Of a DNA stretch of 38,084 nt, positions 5,285-13,628 are shown one piece after another. The notes under the pieces were generated by a model. It did no database searches. It was not told the DNA's origin and saw only the letters and a list, made by a program, of their open reading frames with translations. Within the stretch, counting starts at the first letter, position 1. Each line of letters begins with the position of its first letter. This DNA comes from Campylobacterales bacterium (GTDB lineage: Bacteria > Campylobacterota > Campylobacteria > Campylobacterales > Hydrogenimonadaceae): the NCBI GenBank assembly GCA_027081015.1, contig JALWMA010000102.1, positions 1 through 38,084 of the forward strand, read 5' to 3'. The translations under genes were made by a program, and so were the position numbers.

Positions 5285-5766
5285 TGCTCGACGACATTTT
5301 TGACAGCGAAGAACTTCCGAACTCCTCCATTTACCGCACGGCCCAGAAAGTGGTGCGGGATCTGATGGAACGCGAGGGCAAGAAGATAGAGTGGGTTGCG
5401 GCGCAACTTGGCACCACAAAAGGCTATCTTTATGCATCGCTCGATCCAAACCAGACACAAAAGCCGCTTTCTGTGGATCGGGTTGTGGCTATTAGCGAAC
5501 TAAGCGGAGATGTGCGCATAGTAGAAGAGATGGCGCGACTTTTCGGATATACACTTTGCCGGCCGGACGTCCGGAAAGATCCGGCTACACCCATGAGCGT
5601 GGCCGTTAAAACACTCCAGATGGAGCAGGCGCACGGCGAGCTGGCCGGAGAGGTCAGGGAGTCGATCGAAGACGGAGTGATAGACGAAGAGGAGAAGAGG
5701 AAGATACGCGACAAGGCTTATGAGCTTCGAAAACTCGCGGCCGGCCTTGAAGAGATGTTGAAGTAA
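5284..5766 (+). CDS. CII-like phage regulator (Phage_CP76 type)
   Basis: 160 residues. KKIEWVAAQLGTTKGYLYASLDP (34-56) is a HTH of the type found in CII-like regulators, followed by PLSVDRVVAISELSGD and a LxLFGY-like motif (about 92-98). The C-terminus is a charged coiled coil (EDGVIDEEEKRKIRDKAYEL). Likely a DNA-binding switch protein acting between early and lysogenic promoters. Start overlaps the stop of the Cro-like gene by one base, so it is coupled. Confidence 0.75.
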   Translation: MLDDIFDSEELPNSSIYRTAQKVVRDLMEREGKKIEWVAAQLGTTKGYLYASLDPNQTQKPLSVDRVVAISELSGDVRIVEEMARLFGYTLCRPDVRKDPATPMSVAVKTLQMEQAHGELAGEVRESIEDGVIDEEEKRKIRDKAYELRKLAAGLEEMLK

Positions 5767-5830
5767 CGTTAATTACAAAAGTTTGGCCTTGCCATGACAA
5801 TACGATATATGAGCTTGAGGAGGCACTGAA

Positions 5831-6184
5831 ATGATTGCAGAAGCAGAAACTACAGAGTGGTCATACAACGAACCGGACAACCCGGTGGTGTTCGATTTCG
5901 ACAGAGATTTCGACGAGCAGGTGAAAGAGATCCGAAGCGTGAACGGCGGGCGGTTCGTCATAGGGTCTCATGCGTATTTCGTGCTGAAGGCTCTCTTCGA
6001 GGGGGAGATCGTGGACGACTACGCCAACAGGCCGACAGATTTCGACGGCTTTCCCGTGCACAATGTGCGAAACAGGATCTCCGAGCTTCGCCATCGCTGG
6101 AACGTAAAGATAGGCGTCAGAAAGAGCCCCGGCAAAAAATATGTGCAGTACAAGCTTTATGGCACAAGAGGCGACCATGAGTGA
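5831..6184 (+). CDS. Winged-helix protein (HTH_39-like)
   Basis: 117 residues with an acidic N-terminus. From about 45 onward: a helix (HAYFVLKALFEG), then VHNVRNRISELRHRWNVKIG and a hairpin ending YVQYKLYG, the shape of the small winged-helix proteins found near phage replication genes. ATG follows GAGGAGGCAC in the leader. Overlaps the helicase start by eight bases. Probable role in replication initiation or its control. Confidence 0.6.
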   Translation: MIAEAETTEWSYNEPDNPVVFDFDRDFDEQVKEIRSVNGGRFVIGSHAYFVLKALFEGEIVDDYANRPTDFDGFPVHNVRNRISELRHRWNVKIGVRKSPGKKYVQYKLYGTRGDHE

Positions 6185-7427
6185 GAAACTTTACCACTTC
6201 GACTTGGAGAGGGCTGTACTCTCTACCTGCATTTTCGAGCCCTGGCGGGACGATATTTCGGATCTGCTGCTCTCTTATTCACCGGAGATATTTTACCATC
6301 CCGTGCACGTTTCCGTATTTAAGACGTTACAGGCGCTGAAGGTGTCCGACAAGCCGATAGACGAGCAGTTCGTTATGTTGCGGCTAAAGGCGGAGGGTGC
6401 ATTCGACGAGATCGTATTTTTAGACATTTTGGCGGCGACGCCGCTGGCGAATGTGACGGCATATGTGGAGGAGCTGGAAAAAGCTTACAGGCGCAGGAAG
6501 GGAATCGACCTTTCCATAGAGATAAAGAAGCGACTTGCCGAAAGCGACGAGGCGCCCCAGGATGTCATAGCATGGGCGTCGAGCGAAATGGAGGGCATAT
6601 CCGGGCGCTCCGGTTCGCTCCTGCGCTCAAAGTCGGTTGTGGAGATCGAGGCGCGAGATGCCGAATTTTTGACTCAAAACTGGCTGCCGATACCGAAAGG
6701 CTCGGTCACGCTCATTTCAGCCGGTGGCGGCACCGGCAAAACGTGGGTGACGCTCCAGGAGGCGGTTCACGCGGTGATGGAAGATAGTCGGCTTAAAGTC
6801 TTCATGTGGCTGACTGAAGATCATGCGGGTATAGTTCGGTCTCGATTCGACGCTATTTGCGACAAAATAGTCTTCAATGTACCGGAAGAGGCAAAACGAC
6901 GCATCATAATCTCTTCCGACGCTCCCATGGTGATGCTGCAACGCATACGCGGCGGGTATGGCGTCTCTCCGAAATTCCACTTACTGAAACGAGAACTCTC
7001 CGATTACGGCCTTATCATCATCGACCCGCTACTTGCTTTCTACGGTGGAGACGAAAACGACAATTCACAGGCGAGACTGTTCATGCAGCCGTGGATAGAC
7101 TGGGCGAGAGAGAGCGGGAAGTCGATCGTTTTCGTGCACCACTCGAGAAAAGGGAGCGAGACCGGGCCCAAGAGCAGAGGGGCCGGGGCGTTTGTCGACG
7201 CAGTGAGGGTCTCTTACGAGATCGAGAAGATCATGGTCAGGCGCGACGGCCGTATGGTGCCGAAGAGGGACAGTCTGCATCTTCGCAAGTTCACGCTTAC
7301 AAAGGACAACTGGGGAGCGTTCAGGCATCTCGGCGGGTTCGAGTTCGAACGTCATGTAACGCCGATGCAGAGTGCACGAGAAGTTGAAGTGACTTATACG
7401 ACGATCGACATGCCGGAGATACAATGA
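6177..7427 (+). CDS. Replicative helicase: DnaB N-terminal domain plus RepA-type ATPase
   Basis: 416 residues from ATG 6177, which overlaps the previous stop; an upstream ATG at 6141 lacks support. Residues 8-110 resemble the DnaB N-terminal domain (LERAVLSTCIF). A RecA-fold ATPase follows with Walker A GGGTGKTW (183-190), Walker B LIIIDP (279-284) and HHSRKG (321-326), the last typical of hexameric RepA/AAA_25 helicases. Unwinds DNA at the phage fork. The stop overlaps the next gene by four bases (ATGA). Confidence 0.85.
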   Translation: MSEKLYHFDLERAVLSTCIFEPWRDDISDLLLSYSPEIFYHPVHVSVFKTLQALKVSDKPIDEQFVMLRLKAEGAFDEIVFLDILAATPLANVTAYVEELEKAYRRRKGIDLSIEIKKRLAESDEAPQDVIAWASSEMEGISGRSGSLLRSKSVVEIEARDAEFLTQNWLPIPKGSVTLISAGGGTGKTWVTLQEAVHAVMEDSRLKVFMWLTEDHAGIVRSRFDAICDKIVFNVPEEAKRRIIISSDAPMVMLQRIRGGYGVSPKFHLLKRELSDYGLIIIDPLLAFYGGDENDNSQARLFMQPWIDWARESGKSIVFVHHSRKGSETGPKSRGAGAFVDAVRVSYEIEKIMVRRDGRMVPKRDSLHLRKFTLTKDNWGAFRHLGGFEFERHVTPMQSAREVEVTYTTIDMPEIQ

Positions 7428-8200
7428 GACAAAATTACAAAACCTACCCGACAGACTATATCGAAGAGCTGAAAAGAAAAGGAAAAAGAAAGAAGGCCCG
7501 CGCTTTTTTCGAGTACTGGAGCGATATGGAGGAGGGCGAGCACAACTCGGTCCGCTTTTATGCGAATAGCTGGGAGGTTTCGGTCAGCACCGCTCATGCC
7601 TGGATAGATGAATTTAACAGAGAAATAGACCTTTTTTTGGATAGCTGGCACATTAGAAATCGACAACACTACACTTATGCCAAAAATCAAGCCGAACACT
7701 TACCGAACACTTCGAACACCTGCGAAGCCCGAAAACAAGGGGTTTCGCCAGATGGTGCCGAACACCAACCGAACGAAGTATTTAATATATATGATGATGA
7801 TAACGGGGGTATGAAACAAAGTTTTGACAAGTGGTTCGAAGATCTTTATTTCATCTACAGATTGAACACTAAACATGCAGGTCGAAAAGATAAAGCGTAT
7901 GATGAGTGGCAAAGAGTAAGAGGTTTGGTCAAGTATGAGAATCTGAAGCTTGCGATCATGATGTATCTGCATGATCCTGACGTGCAAAAAAGATTTAATT
8001 TCGCGAATTTTTTAAAAAATGATGTTTACCTCGCATATCTTCCGAAGAGGATCAAACTGCTCATAGACGGCAAATGGGTTGAAGGAGAGTATGACGACAA
8101 AGATCGTGTCTTTAGGGCCGATAACGGATTCAAAGGATATATGAGTTCGGAGACTCTCGTGAAGAAGTTTGCAGATAAAAAGCTGGAGTTTTTGAGATGA
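7424..8200 (+). CDS. Probable replication accessory protein
   Basis: 258 residues. The N-terminal ~70 (FFEYWSDMEEGEHNSVRFYANSWEVS...) look like a winged helix that reads ploidy-of-DNA type signals in phage replication proteins. The middle (about 85-130) is low complexity and AT-rich, and the C-terminus (DKWFEDLYFIYRLN...) is helical, as in DnaD/DnaT-like helicase loaders. Position right after the helicase supports a loader or origin-binding role. Family not certain; role is inference. Confidence 0.6.
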   Translation: MRQNYKTYPTDYIEELKRKGKRKKARAFFEYWSDMEEGEHNSVRFYANSWEVSVSTAHAWIDEFNREIDLFLDSWHIRNRQHYTYAKNQAEHLPNTSNTCEARKQGVSPDGAEHQPNEVFNIYDDDNGGMKQSFDKWFEDLYFIYRLNTKHAGRKDKAYDEWQRVRGLVKYENLKLAIMMYLHDPDVQKRFNFANFLKNDVYLAYLPKRIKLLIDGKWVEGEYDDKDRVFRADNGFKGYMSSETLVKKFADKKLEFLR

Positions 8201-8373
8201 AGAAAACAAAGCGTCTTATGTCGTCACGAAAAAGGTATTGGGCAGACTGCAGCAAATGCAGTGCTTCTTTCGATGCCGATAAGGTTGAAGATACGCAAAA
8301 GAGGTGCAGCTGCGGTTCTCTTTTGGCCTGGAACGATGGAGAGAAGCTTAAAACTTTGGAAGGGCAAAGGTAG
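8197..8373 (+). CDS. 58-residue zinc-ribbon protein
   Basis: ATG at 8197 overlaps the previous stop (ATGA). The product has two cysteine pairs, CSKC (18-21) and CSC (37-39), spaced as in a small zinc ribbon, and a basic N-terminus (KKTKRLMSSRKR). Last gene before the morphogenesis block. Possibly a transcription or replication accessory factor; nothing more can be said. Confidence 0.6.
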   Translation: MKKTKRLMSSRKRYWADCSKCSASFDADKVEDTQKRCSCGSLLAWNDGEKLKTLEGQR

Positions 8374-8381
8374 ATCTGTTT

Positions 8382-9113
8382 ATGAGGATTACAATCGAAT
8401 CGAACATAAAACAGATCATAGGAGGATTAAGGCGATTCGCAAATAAAGATCTGCCGTACATCACGATGGTGGCCACGAACAATATAGCGTTCGACGCACT
8501 GAACGCTTTGCGAAAAGATGTGGGCAGCAAGCTAAATATTCGCCAAAAGAGCATACCAACTGCATGGAGGGTGAAAAAAGCAACAAAACTTAACCCGTAT
8601 GCAGTGCTGTATGTAGATGCATGGAGCTGGCAATACAAAGTCTTGAGGCATCACTACACAGGTGGAGACCGTGCGCGAAAAGGCATGGAGAAAGCGATGA
8701 TCAAATTAGGGTATATGCATAGAAACGAAATACTTACGCCCCCTCCGGGAGTCCGCATTCAGCCCCATACGTATATCGAGATGATGAGTCAGTTAAAGCT
8801 GAATTACAAAGCCGGATACTTTTCTAATGAGACAAAGAGGAGCAGGTCAAGGAGAGAAAAGATCAGGGGCAGGGGTGTTAGATATTTCGTGGTTACAGGC
8901 AGGTCCGACTCCCCTATGGCTCCGGGTGTATATGCCCGGATGCCTGGTGTAGATAGACCGGTATGTATGTTGAGGATTGCAGAGCGTCCAGAATACAAAA
9001 AGAGGCTTGATGATAAAGAGATTGTTAAAAAAGTTATAGCAAGAAGGGCGAAAAAACATTTTGACGATGCGTTCGAGCGTGCAATGGCGATCAGGAGGGC
9101 GAAGGGATGGTGA
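8382..9113 (+). CDS. Putative tail-completion protein (GpZ-like)
   Basis: 243 residues, strongly basic. The pattern is ...ATNNIAFDALNALR (helix), HHYTGGDRARKGMEKAM (91-107) and MAPGVYARMPG near 180-190. I associate the H..GG.R..K..E and PPG(I/V)Y.R pair with phage minor tail/tail-completion proteins of the GpZ type, by memory of the family pattern. In most siphophages this gene lies after the portal and capsid; here it precedes the terminase, which is unusual. Confidence 0.5.
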   Translation: MRITIESNIKQIIGGLRRFANKDLPYITMVATNNIAFDALNALRKDVGSKLNIRQKSIPTAWRVKKATKLNPYAVLYVDAWSWQYKVLRHHYTGGDRARKGMEKAMIKLGYMHRNEILTPPPGVRIQPHTYIEMMSQLKLNYKAGYFSNETKRSRSRREKIRGRGVRYFVVTGRSDSPMAPGVYARMPGVDRPVCMLRIAERPEYKKRLDDKEIVKKVIARRAKKHFDDAFERAMAIRRAKGW

Positions 9114-9232
9114 TTCTACGGGTCCTTCCTGGGCGAAAAGGCGGAGCGGGTAGTGCGAACCCCGTTGTTTACGTGGTTTGTGGCGTTTTTTGTTGGTTGA
9201 CGAAATATGAAATTGTCAATGGAGACAAATAG
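9107..9232 (+). other. Possible cos/packaging region, or 41-residue ORF
   Basis: Between the gene ending at 9113 and the small terminase at 9233. The stretch 9118-9165 is GC-rich with GGGTC, CGGGT and ACCCCG elements in direct and inverted arrangement, placed just where cos or pac sites lie in many siphophages. The same bases form a 41-codon frame (MVILRVLPGRKGGAGSANPV...) with a good AGGAGG upstream and a stop touching the next ATG. I cannot tell whether the sequence is kept as DNA site, peptide or both. Confidence 0.35.
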
Positions 9233-9871
9233 ATGCTGATTAGCCAATCCGAATTTGCACGGCGGATCGGAAAGAGTCGTCAATATGTGAACAAAATGGT
9301 AAAGAAAGGGGTAATACCAGTATATGATCGTAAACGTGTTGATTATGAAGAGGCTAAACAGATACTGGATGATATAGCGGATCCGCACAGAGAGAAGCAG
9401 CGTCAGAAGAATGAAGAGAGGAGGAAAAAAAAAGTAGCGCCGTCCATTTTCGATTTAGAGGGCAAGTATGAGTCGGTGAAAGATATGACCGAAGATGAGC
9501 GCAAAAAGGCTGTTGAAAAATTGAAAAATTTGAGGGCTGAAGCAATAGACTCAGGGGTAGATGTAGTAGATGCTGAAAACAGTATAGAAAAGATGAGCAT
9601 AAAGGAGTTGAATCTATCAATTTTGCGCCAGGAGTTGCGCATAAAAACCGCCAAAGCTGACGAAGCAGAGAAGAAGGTTATACCCATCGAAGATGTAGAG
9701 CGTGTCTTTTTTTCCGCAGCACGGGTGATACGTGACGGTTTGATGCAGATACCGGCCAGACTTGCTCCAAGGCTGGCGGTGGCAGGTGACGCTCACGATT
9801 GCCGTCTGTTGCTCGAGGAGGAGATCGTTCGACAACTGGAACATATTACGGAGGTGCTTAATGAGCTTTAA
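9233..9871 (+). CDS. Terminase small subunit (Nu1-like)
   Basis: 212 residues. The N-terminal winged HTH (ISQSEFARRIGKSRQYVNKMVKKGVIP, 2-28) binds the packaging site. A long charged coiled coil follows (about 50-150), and a C-terminal helical part (PIEDVERVFFSAARVIRDGL) probably contacts the large subunit. This matches the domain order of lambda Nu1-type proteins. The preceding GGAG at 9221 supports the start. Overlaps the large-subunit start by 11 bases. Confidence 0.8.
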   Translation: MLISQSEFARRIGKSRQYVNKMVKKGVIPVYDRKRVDYEEAKQILDDIADPHREKQRQKNEERRKKKVAPSIFDLEGKYESVKDMTEDERKKAVEKLKNLRAEAIDSGVDVVDAENSIEKMSIKELNLSILRQELRIKTAKADEAEKKVIPIEDVERVFFSAARVIRDGLMQIPARLAPRLAVAGDAHDCRLLLEEEIVRQLEHITEVLNEL

Positions 9872-11702
9872 TCCGGTGATAAAATCTATTGTATCAGGGC
9901 TGAAGCCTGATCCGTATGTCACAATCGATGAATGGGCCGATAATTTTCGAAAATTGCCAAGAGGGGCGAGCTCTGAGGCAGGGCAGTATTCCACTGAAAG
10001 GATGCCTTACGTCAGAGAGATTATGCGGGAATTGAGCCCGCAAAGCGCGACACAGCAGGTCAAGGTAATCAAGGCGACACAGGTGGGGATGAGTGAGGTT
10101 GCGAATAATGTCGCTCTATACTACATGGATGTAGTTCCATCGTCGCAACTGATGATTTTGCCTACAGAGCAGCTTGCCAAGGATCACTCCAACAGAAAGC
10201 TTACACCTTCTTTGCGCGCTATGCCATATCTGTCGAAGAGGATTATGGGCGGAAAGAGCAAGGACGATATCGGCGGCATTTTCGAGAAGATATATCCTGG
10301 CGGGATGCTAAAGATCGCGTGGGCCGGGTCTATGGCGAACTTCAGATCACTTTCTTGCCGAGTAGTAATTCTGGATGATGTCGATGGGTTCCCTGGGGAT
10401 GTAGACGGCGAGGGGGATCCGCTGGATCTTGCAAAAAAACGTGCTGACAGTTTCGGCATATCGAGAAAAATTTTCATAAACTCCACCCCTACCGTAGAAG
10501 GTGCGTCGAATATCGAGGCCGAATTCAACGCGTCTGATCAACGTCACTATTACATGCCATGCCCGTTCTGTTCCGAATTTGTGAGATTCGAGTTCGAGCA
10601 TTTCAGTTTCGATTACGACAAAGATAGTTACGAGCTTACGTCTGATCCGGTGTTTGTCTGCCCGAAATGTGGTTCGTTCGTGGAAGAGCATCACAAAACA
10701 GAGATGATGAGCAGCGGGAAATGGAAACCGCATAATCCAGGGCACATACATAGAGGCTACAGATTACCGTCATACTATTCTCCGATAGGTTTCGTTTCGT
10801 GGCGAGATATTTTCAGAGAGTTCCTCGAGGCACGTGCGCTGCAGAAAAAGGGCGACAACAGGAAGATGAAGGTATGGGTGAATACCAGGGACGCCAGGGT
10901 CTGGAAAGAAGAGGTTACGGAGGCCGACGAGAAAATTTTCACAGATCGGTGCGAGGAGTATCCCTTTGAAGTGCCTGCGGAGGTAAAAGTCATTACAGCC
11001 GGGGTAGATACCCAGGATGACCGTTTCGAGATCGAGGTCGTAGGCTGGGGAGACTGGGAGGAGACATGGAGTATAGACTACCGCGTAATACATGGAGATC
11101 CGCAAGACCCAGAAACTCTGAAGCAGCTGGATCAGTACCTGATGCAAACTTTCGATACCGAAGGCGGCAGGAAGATGAAGATATATGCCGCCGCAATCGA
11201 CCGGGGAGGCCACAGGTCTAAAGCTATCGACGGCTTCTGCAGAAACAAACTTACCAGGCGCATATTTGCAGTGTTCGGATCTACAAACATAACCACCCCT
11301 CCGGTGCCGGTCAGGTCTTCGAAGTCAAAGCATAAAACGAATATCTTCAGAATAGGCGTCAATGCACTAAAAGACGACGTATATGCGAAGATAGTGACAA
11401 AAGCGCCCGGACCGAACTATATGCATTTTCCGCAAAAAGGGGCTTATGACGAAGAGTATTTTCGTCAGCTTACAGCTGAGCGGCGTGACTCTAAAGGAAG
11501 ATGGGAGAAGAAGAGACCAAGAAACGAGGCTTTCGACTGCCGGGTATACGCGACTGCCGCTCTTTTGCTGGCCGGCGTGGATATGAGCAAAATAAGCGGT
11601 AAAGAGATCAGGCTGGGAAGTATCGTTGCGAATGAAAGGCCCAGGAGAGAGCGAAAGAGAAAGCGTACCAGATCCGGCGAAGACTGGTCGGACATTATCT
11701 AA
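9861..11702 (+). CDS. Terminase large subunit (GpA family)
   Basis: 613 residues from ATG 9861 (GGAGG upstream); earlier in-frame ATGs lie inside the small-subunit gene. ATPase: KATQVGMSE (71-79), the altered Walker A of GpA proteins, and VVILDDVD (168-175), Walker B. A zinc-ribbon-like pair CPFC...CPKC lies in the middle. The nuclease half includes ITAGVDTQDDRFE with its metal-binding aspartates and AAIDRGGH. Packages phage DNA into proheads. Confidence 0.95.
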   Translation: MSFNPVIKSIVSGLKPDPYVTIDEWADNFRKLPRGASSEAGQYSTERMPYVREIMRELSPQSATQQVKVIKATQVGMSEVANNVALYYMDVVPSSQLMILPTEQLAKDHSNRKLTPSLRAMPYLSKRIMGGKSKDDIGGIFEKIYPGGMLKIAWAGSMANFRSLSCRVVILDDVDGFPGDVDGEGDPLDLAKKRADSFGISRKIFINSTPTVEGASNIEAEFNASDQRHYYMPCPFCSEFVRFEFEHFSFDYDKDSYELTSDPVFVCPKCGSFVEEHHKTEMMSSGKWKPHNPGHIHRGYRLPSYYSPIGFVSWRDIFREFLEARALQKKGDNRKMKVWVNTRDARVWKEEVTEADEKIFTDRCEEYPFEVPAEVKVITAGVDTQDDRFEIEVVGWGDWEETWSIDYRVIHGDPQDPETLKQLDQYLMQTFDTEGGRKMKIYAAAIDRGGHRSKAIDGFCRNKLTRRIFAVFGSTNITTPPVPVRSSKSKHKTNIFRIGVNALKDDVYAKIVTKAPGPNYMHFPQKGAYDEEYFRQLTAERRDSKGRWEKKRPRNEAFDCRVYATAALLLAGVDMSKISGKEIRLGSIVANERPRRERKRKRTRSGEDWSDII

Positions 11703-11714
11703 AGGGGAGGAGAG

Positions 11715-11909
11715 ATGGCGAGACGAAAAGATGTGCTGGACAGTGCGCTTACGCTGCATTTGACCGTCAAGGAGAGGACCAACAGGATTCTGTACGAGCT
11801 TGCAAAGGAGCAGGAGGCTACAAAGAGCAAAATTTTGGAGACGCTATTGCATGAGAGCGCTTCGTTCAAAAAAAAGCTTGAAGATCTTAAAAAGAAGGGA
11901 GTTTTTTAG
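11715..11909 (+). CDS. Small ribbon-helix-helix-like protein
   Basis: 64 residues, highly charged. LTLHLTVKERTNRILYELAK (12-31) then EATKSKILETLLHES fits a strand followed by two helices, as in Arc/CopG-type dimers. GGGGAGGAGAG precedes the ATG. Between terminase and gpW, a place where small regulators or connector helpers occur. Its TAG lies inside linker L1. Confidence 0.5.
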   Translation: MARRKDVLDSALTLHLTVKERTNRILYELAKEQEATKSKILETLLHESASFKKKLEDLKKKGVF

Positions 11910-11965
11910 TCGACTATTTTTGAATCCCGAAAACAGACAAAATAACGAAAAAGATCGTGGAGGGA
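11902..11965 (+). repeat. Intergenic linker L1
   Basis: TTTTTTAGTCGACTATTTTT (11902-11921), including the upstream gene's stop, is identical to 13564-13583. The following AT-rich bases are also similar (GAAAAC, GACAAAATA, CGAAAAA, then GGAGG). L1 and L2 flank the gpW-portal module exactly. Confidence 0.7.
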
Positions 11966-11968
11966 TTC

Positions 11969-12199
11969 ATGGCTCAGACTCTCGGAGAGCAGCTTGACGA
12001 AGTGCAGGAAGCCATTTCGCGGGCGCTGAAAGGGCAGAGTGTCGAGATCGGTGATCGTCGTGTGGAGATGCCAAATCTTCTTCGTCTGCAGAACCTTAGG
12101 AAAGAGCTTCTTGTCGAGATCGCCAAATACGGCAGAGACTATGTGCCTGGGGCGTCTACAAAGCCGTTGCCCAGAAAGGCCAGAATTGTTTTTGGCTAA
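11969..12199 (+). CDS. Head-tail joining protein, gpW-like
   Basis: 76 residues from ATG 11969 with GGAGG upstream. Helix (LGEQLDEVQEAISRALKG), hairpin (QSVEIGDRRVEM) and a second helix (NLLRLQNLRKELLVEIAKYG) reproduce the gpW fold order. gpW family proteins sit between portal and tail connector. Directly before the portal gene, as in lambda (W-B). Confidence 0.65.
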   Translation: MAQTLGEQLDEVQEAISRALKGQSVEIGDRRVEMPNLLRLQNLRKELLVEIAKYGRDYVPGASTKPLPRKARIVFG

Positions 12200-12203
12200 T
12201 GCG

Positions 12204-13571
12204 ATGCGCCGTTTTGCAGTACGGCAGGCGGCCAAGATACTTCGAAACTATTACGAAGCCGGCAGGCGCACCACAAACAGGGATTTCAACAACTCGATAA
12301 ATGCACCGTTCGAAGCCACCGCATCGGCAGACAGGGACACGATAAGAGCGAGAGCGCGCTGGCTGCATGAAAACAACGGCATCATGGCGAATATCGATGC
12401 CGCCATAGTCAACAACAGTGTCGGCAACGGCATGAAGCTGCAGGTAAAGAGCCGTGACAAGCAGCTGAATGGACGTATAGAAAAGATGTGGCAGAGATGG
12501 TGCGAAAAAGAGTTTTGCGATGTCACGAAGCGTCTAAATTTCGGTGACATCCAGCGCATACTACTCGGCCAGAGGATTATGGACGGCGAGATATTCATCG
12601 TAAAACGATACAAGAAAGATGTAAAGAATCCTCTCTCGCTGCAAATGATCGAAGCGGACCGTATAACGTCCGGACCGAATATAAAAAGTCCGTCCGAAGA
12701 TACGGTCGACGGCATCGCCATAGACGAATACGGCGCGCCGAAAAGCTATTTCGTGTCGAAGGGGTTCGACTATACGGAAGTACCTGCGGAAAATGTCATA
12801 CATTACTACAAAATAGACAACAGATTCACCCAATACAGGGGGATCAGCGAATATAGGCAGGCGATAATCGATCTAAGAAATTTTGCCGGATACATGAGTG
12901 CATACATCAAGTCTGCAAGAGCACGGGCAAATGTCGCATATCTGATCGAGACTGCGGATCTTGAAGCGAGGCTGGCAGCAAAAGAGCAGGGGATCGAGGG
13001 CGACCCAATCGAAGAGATCAACGACATCATAGTCAGCTACCTGGCACCCGGGGAAAAACCGCATATGCTGGCGGCCAATATGAACGGCGCGGATCACGAG
13101 AAATTCGTGCAGTCGGCGGTGAGGCTCATATCTACCGCCAGGAGGGTGAGTTACGAGCTCGCGTTCCGTGACTATTCACAGGTAAATTTTTCGAGTGCTC
13201 GCGCATCAATCATACAGGATCACAAACGTTTCAGCAACGAACAGATACACCTTGTTACATATGTACTGCGCCCGATCTACTTCGAGTGGCTCGAGCTCAA
13301 TGTATATGCGGGAAATATTGAGGGACTCAGGGCGTCCGCGTTCAACGAAAACAGGGATGAGTTCATGCCGCTATGGATACCACCGAAGAGGGAGTGGGTG
13401 AATCCCCTACAGGATATTAGGGCGGTCCAGGAGGAGCTTAAGCTCGGCCTTACAACACTCAAAAAAGAGGCTGCGGGAAGAGGAGAGGATATCGAGGATC
13501 TCATCGCCCAGAGGCAGGAAGAGATGCGAATGCTCAAAGAAGCGGGCATATCTACGGATGAACTTTTTTAG
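12204..13571 (+). CDS. Portal protein (lambda gpB family)
   Basis: 455 residues from ATG 12204. Characteristic blocks: RARARWLHENNGIMANIDAA (about 49-68), VNNSVGNGMKL, a central MIEADRI (about 150), VIHYYKIDNRFTQYRGISEY (about 197-216) and the C-terminal Asp/Glu-rich tail. Forms the dodecameric DNA gate at the capsid vertex. No strong ribosome site; translation may be coupled to gpW, whose stop is four bases before. Its stop lies in linker L2. Confidence 0.9.
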   Translation: MRRFAVRQAAKILRNYYEAGRRTTNRDFNNSINAPFEATASADRDTIRARARWLHENNGIMANIDAAIVNNSVGNGMKLQVKSRDKQLNGRIEKMWQRWCEKEFCDVTKRLNFGDIQRILLGQRIMDGEIFIVKRYKKDVKNPLSLQMIEADRITSGPNIKSPSEDTVDGIAIDEYGAPKSYFVSKGFDYTEVPAENVIHYYKIDNRFTQYRGISEYRQAIIDLRNFAGYMSAYIKSARARANVAYLIETADLEARLAAKEQGIEGDPIEEINDIIVSYLAPGEKPHMLAANMNGADHEKFVQSAVRLISTARRVSYELAFRDYSQVNFSSARASIIQDHKRFSNEQIHLVTYVLRPIYFEWLELNVYAGNIEGLRASAFNENRDEFMPLWIPPKREWVNPLQDIRAVQEELKLGLTTLKKEAAGRGEDIEDLIAQRQEEMRMLKEAGISTDELF

Positions 13572-13627
13572 TCGACTATTTTTAAAGTCGAAAAACCGAC
13601 AAAATACGAAAAATTAGCGGAGGTGAC
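13564..13627 (+). repeat. Intergenic linker L2
   Basis: Shares 20 identical bases with L1 (13564-13583) and a similar AT-rich tail ending in GGAGG. It also contains GTCG/CGAC arms around AAAAAC. It separates the portal from the protease/capsid gene. Confidence 0.7.
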
Positions 13628-13628
13628 A

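Noticed and set aside
9762-11702. Longer start for the terminase large subunit
   Set aside because: The upstream 33 codons lie in the small-subunit gene; ATG 9861 has GGAGG and matches the family's usual start.
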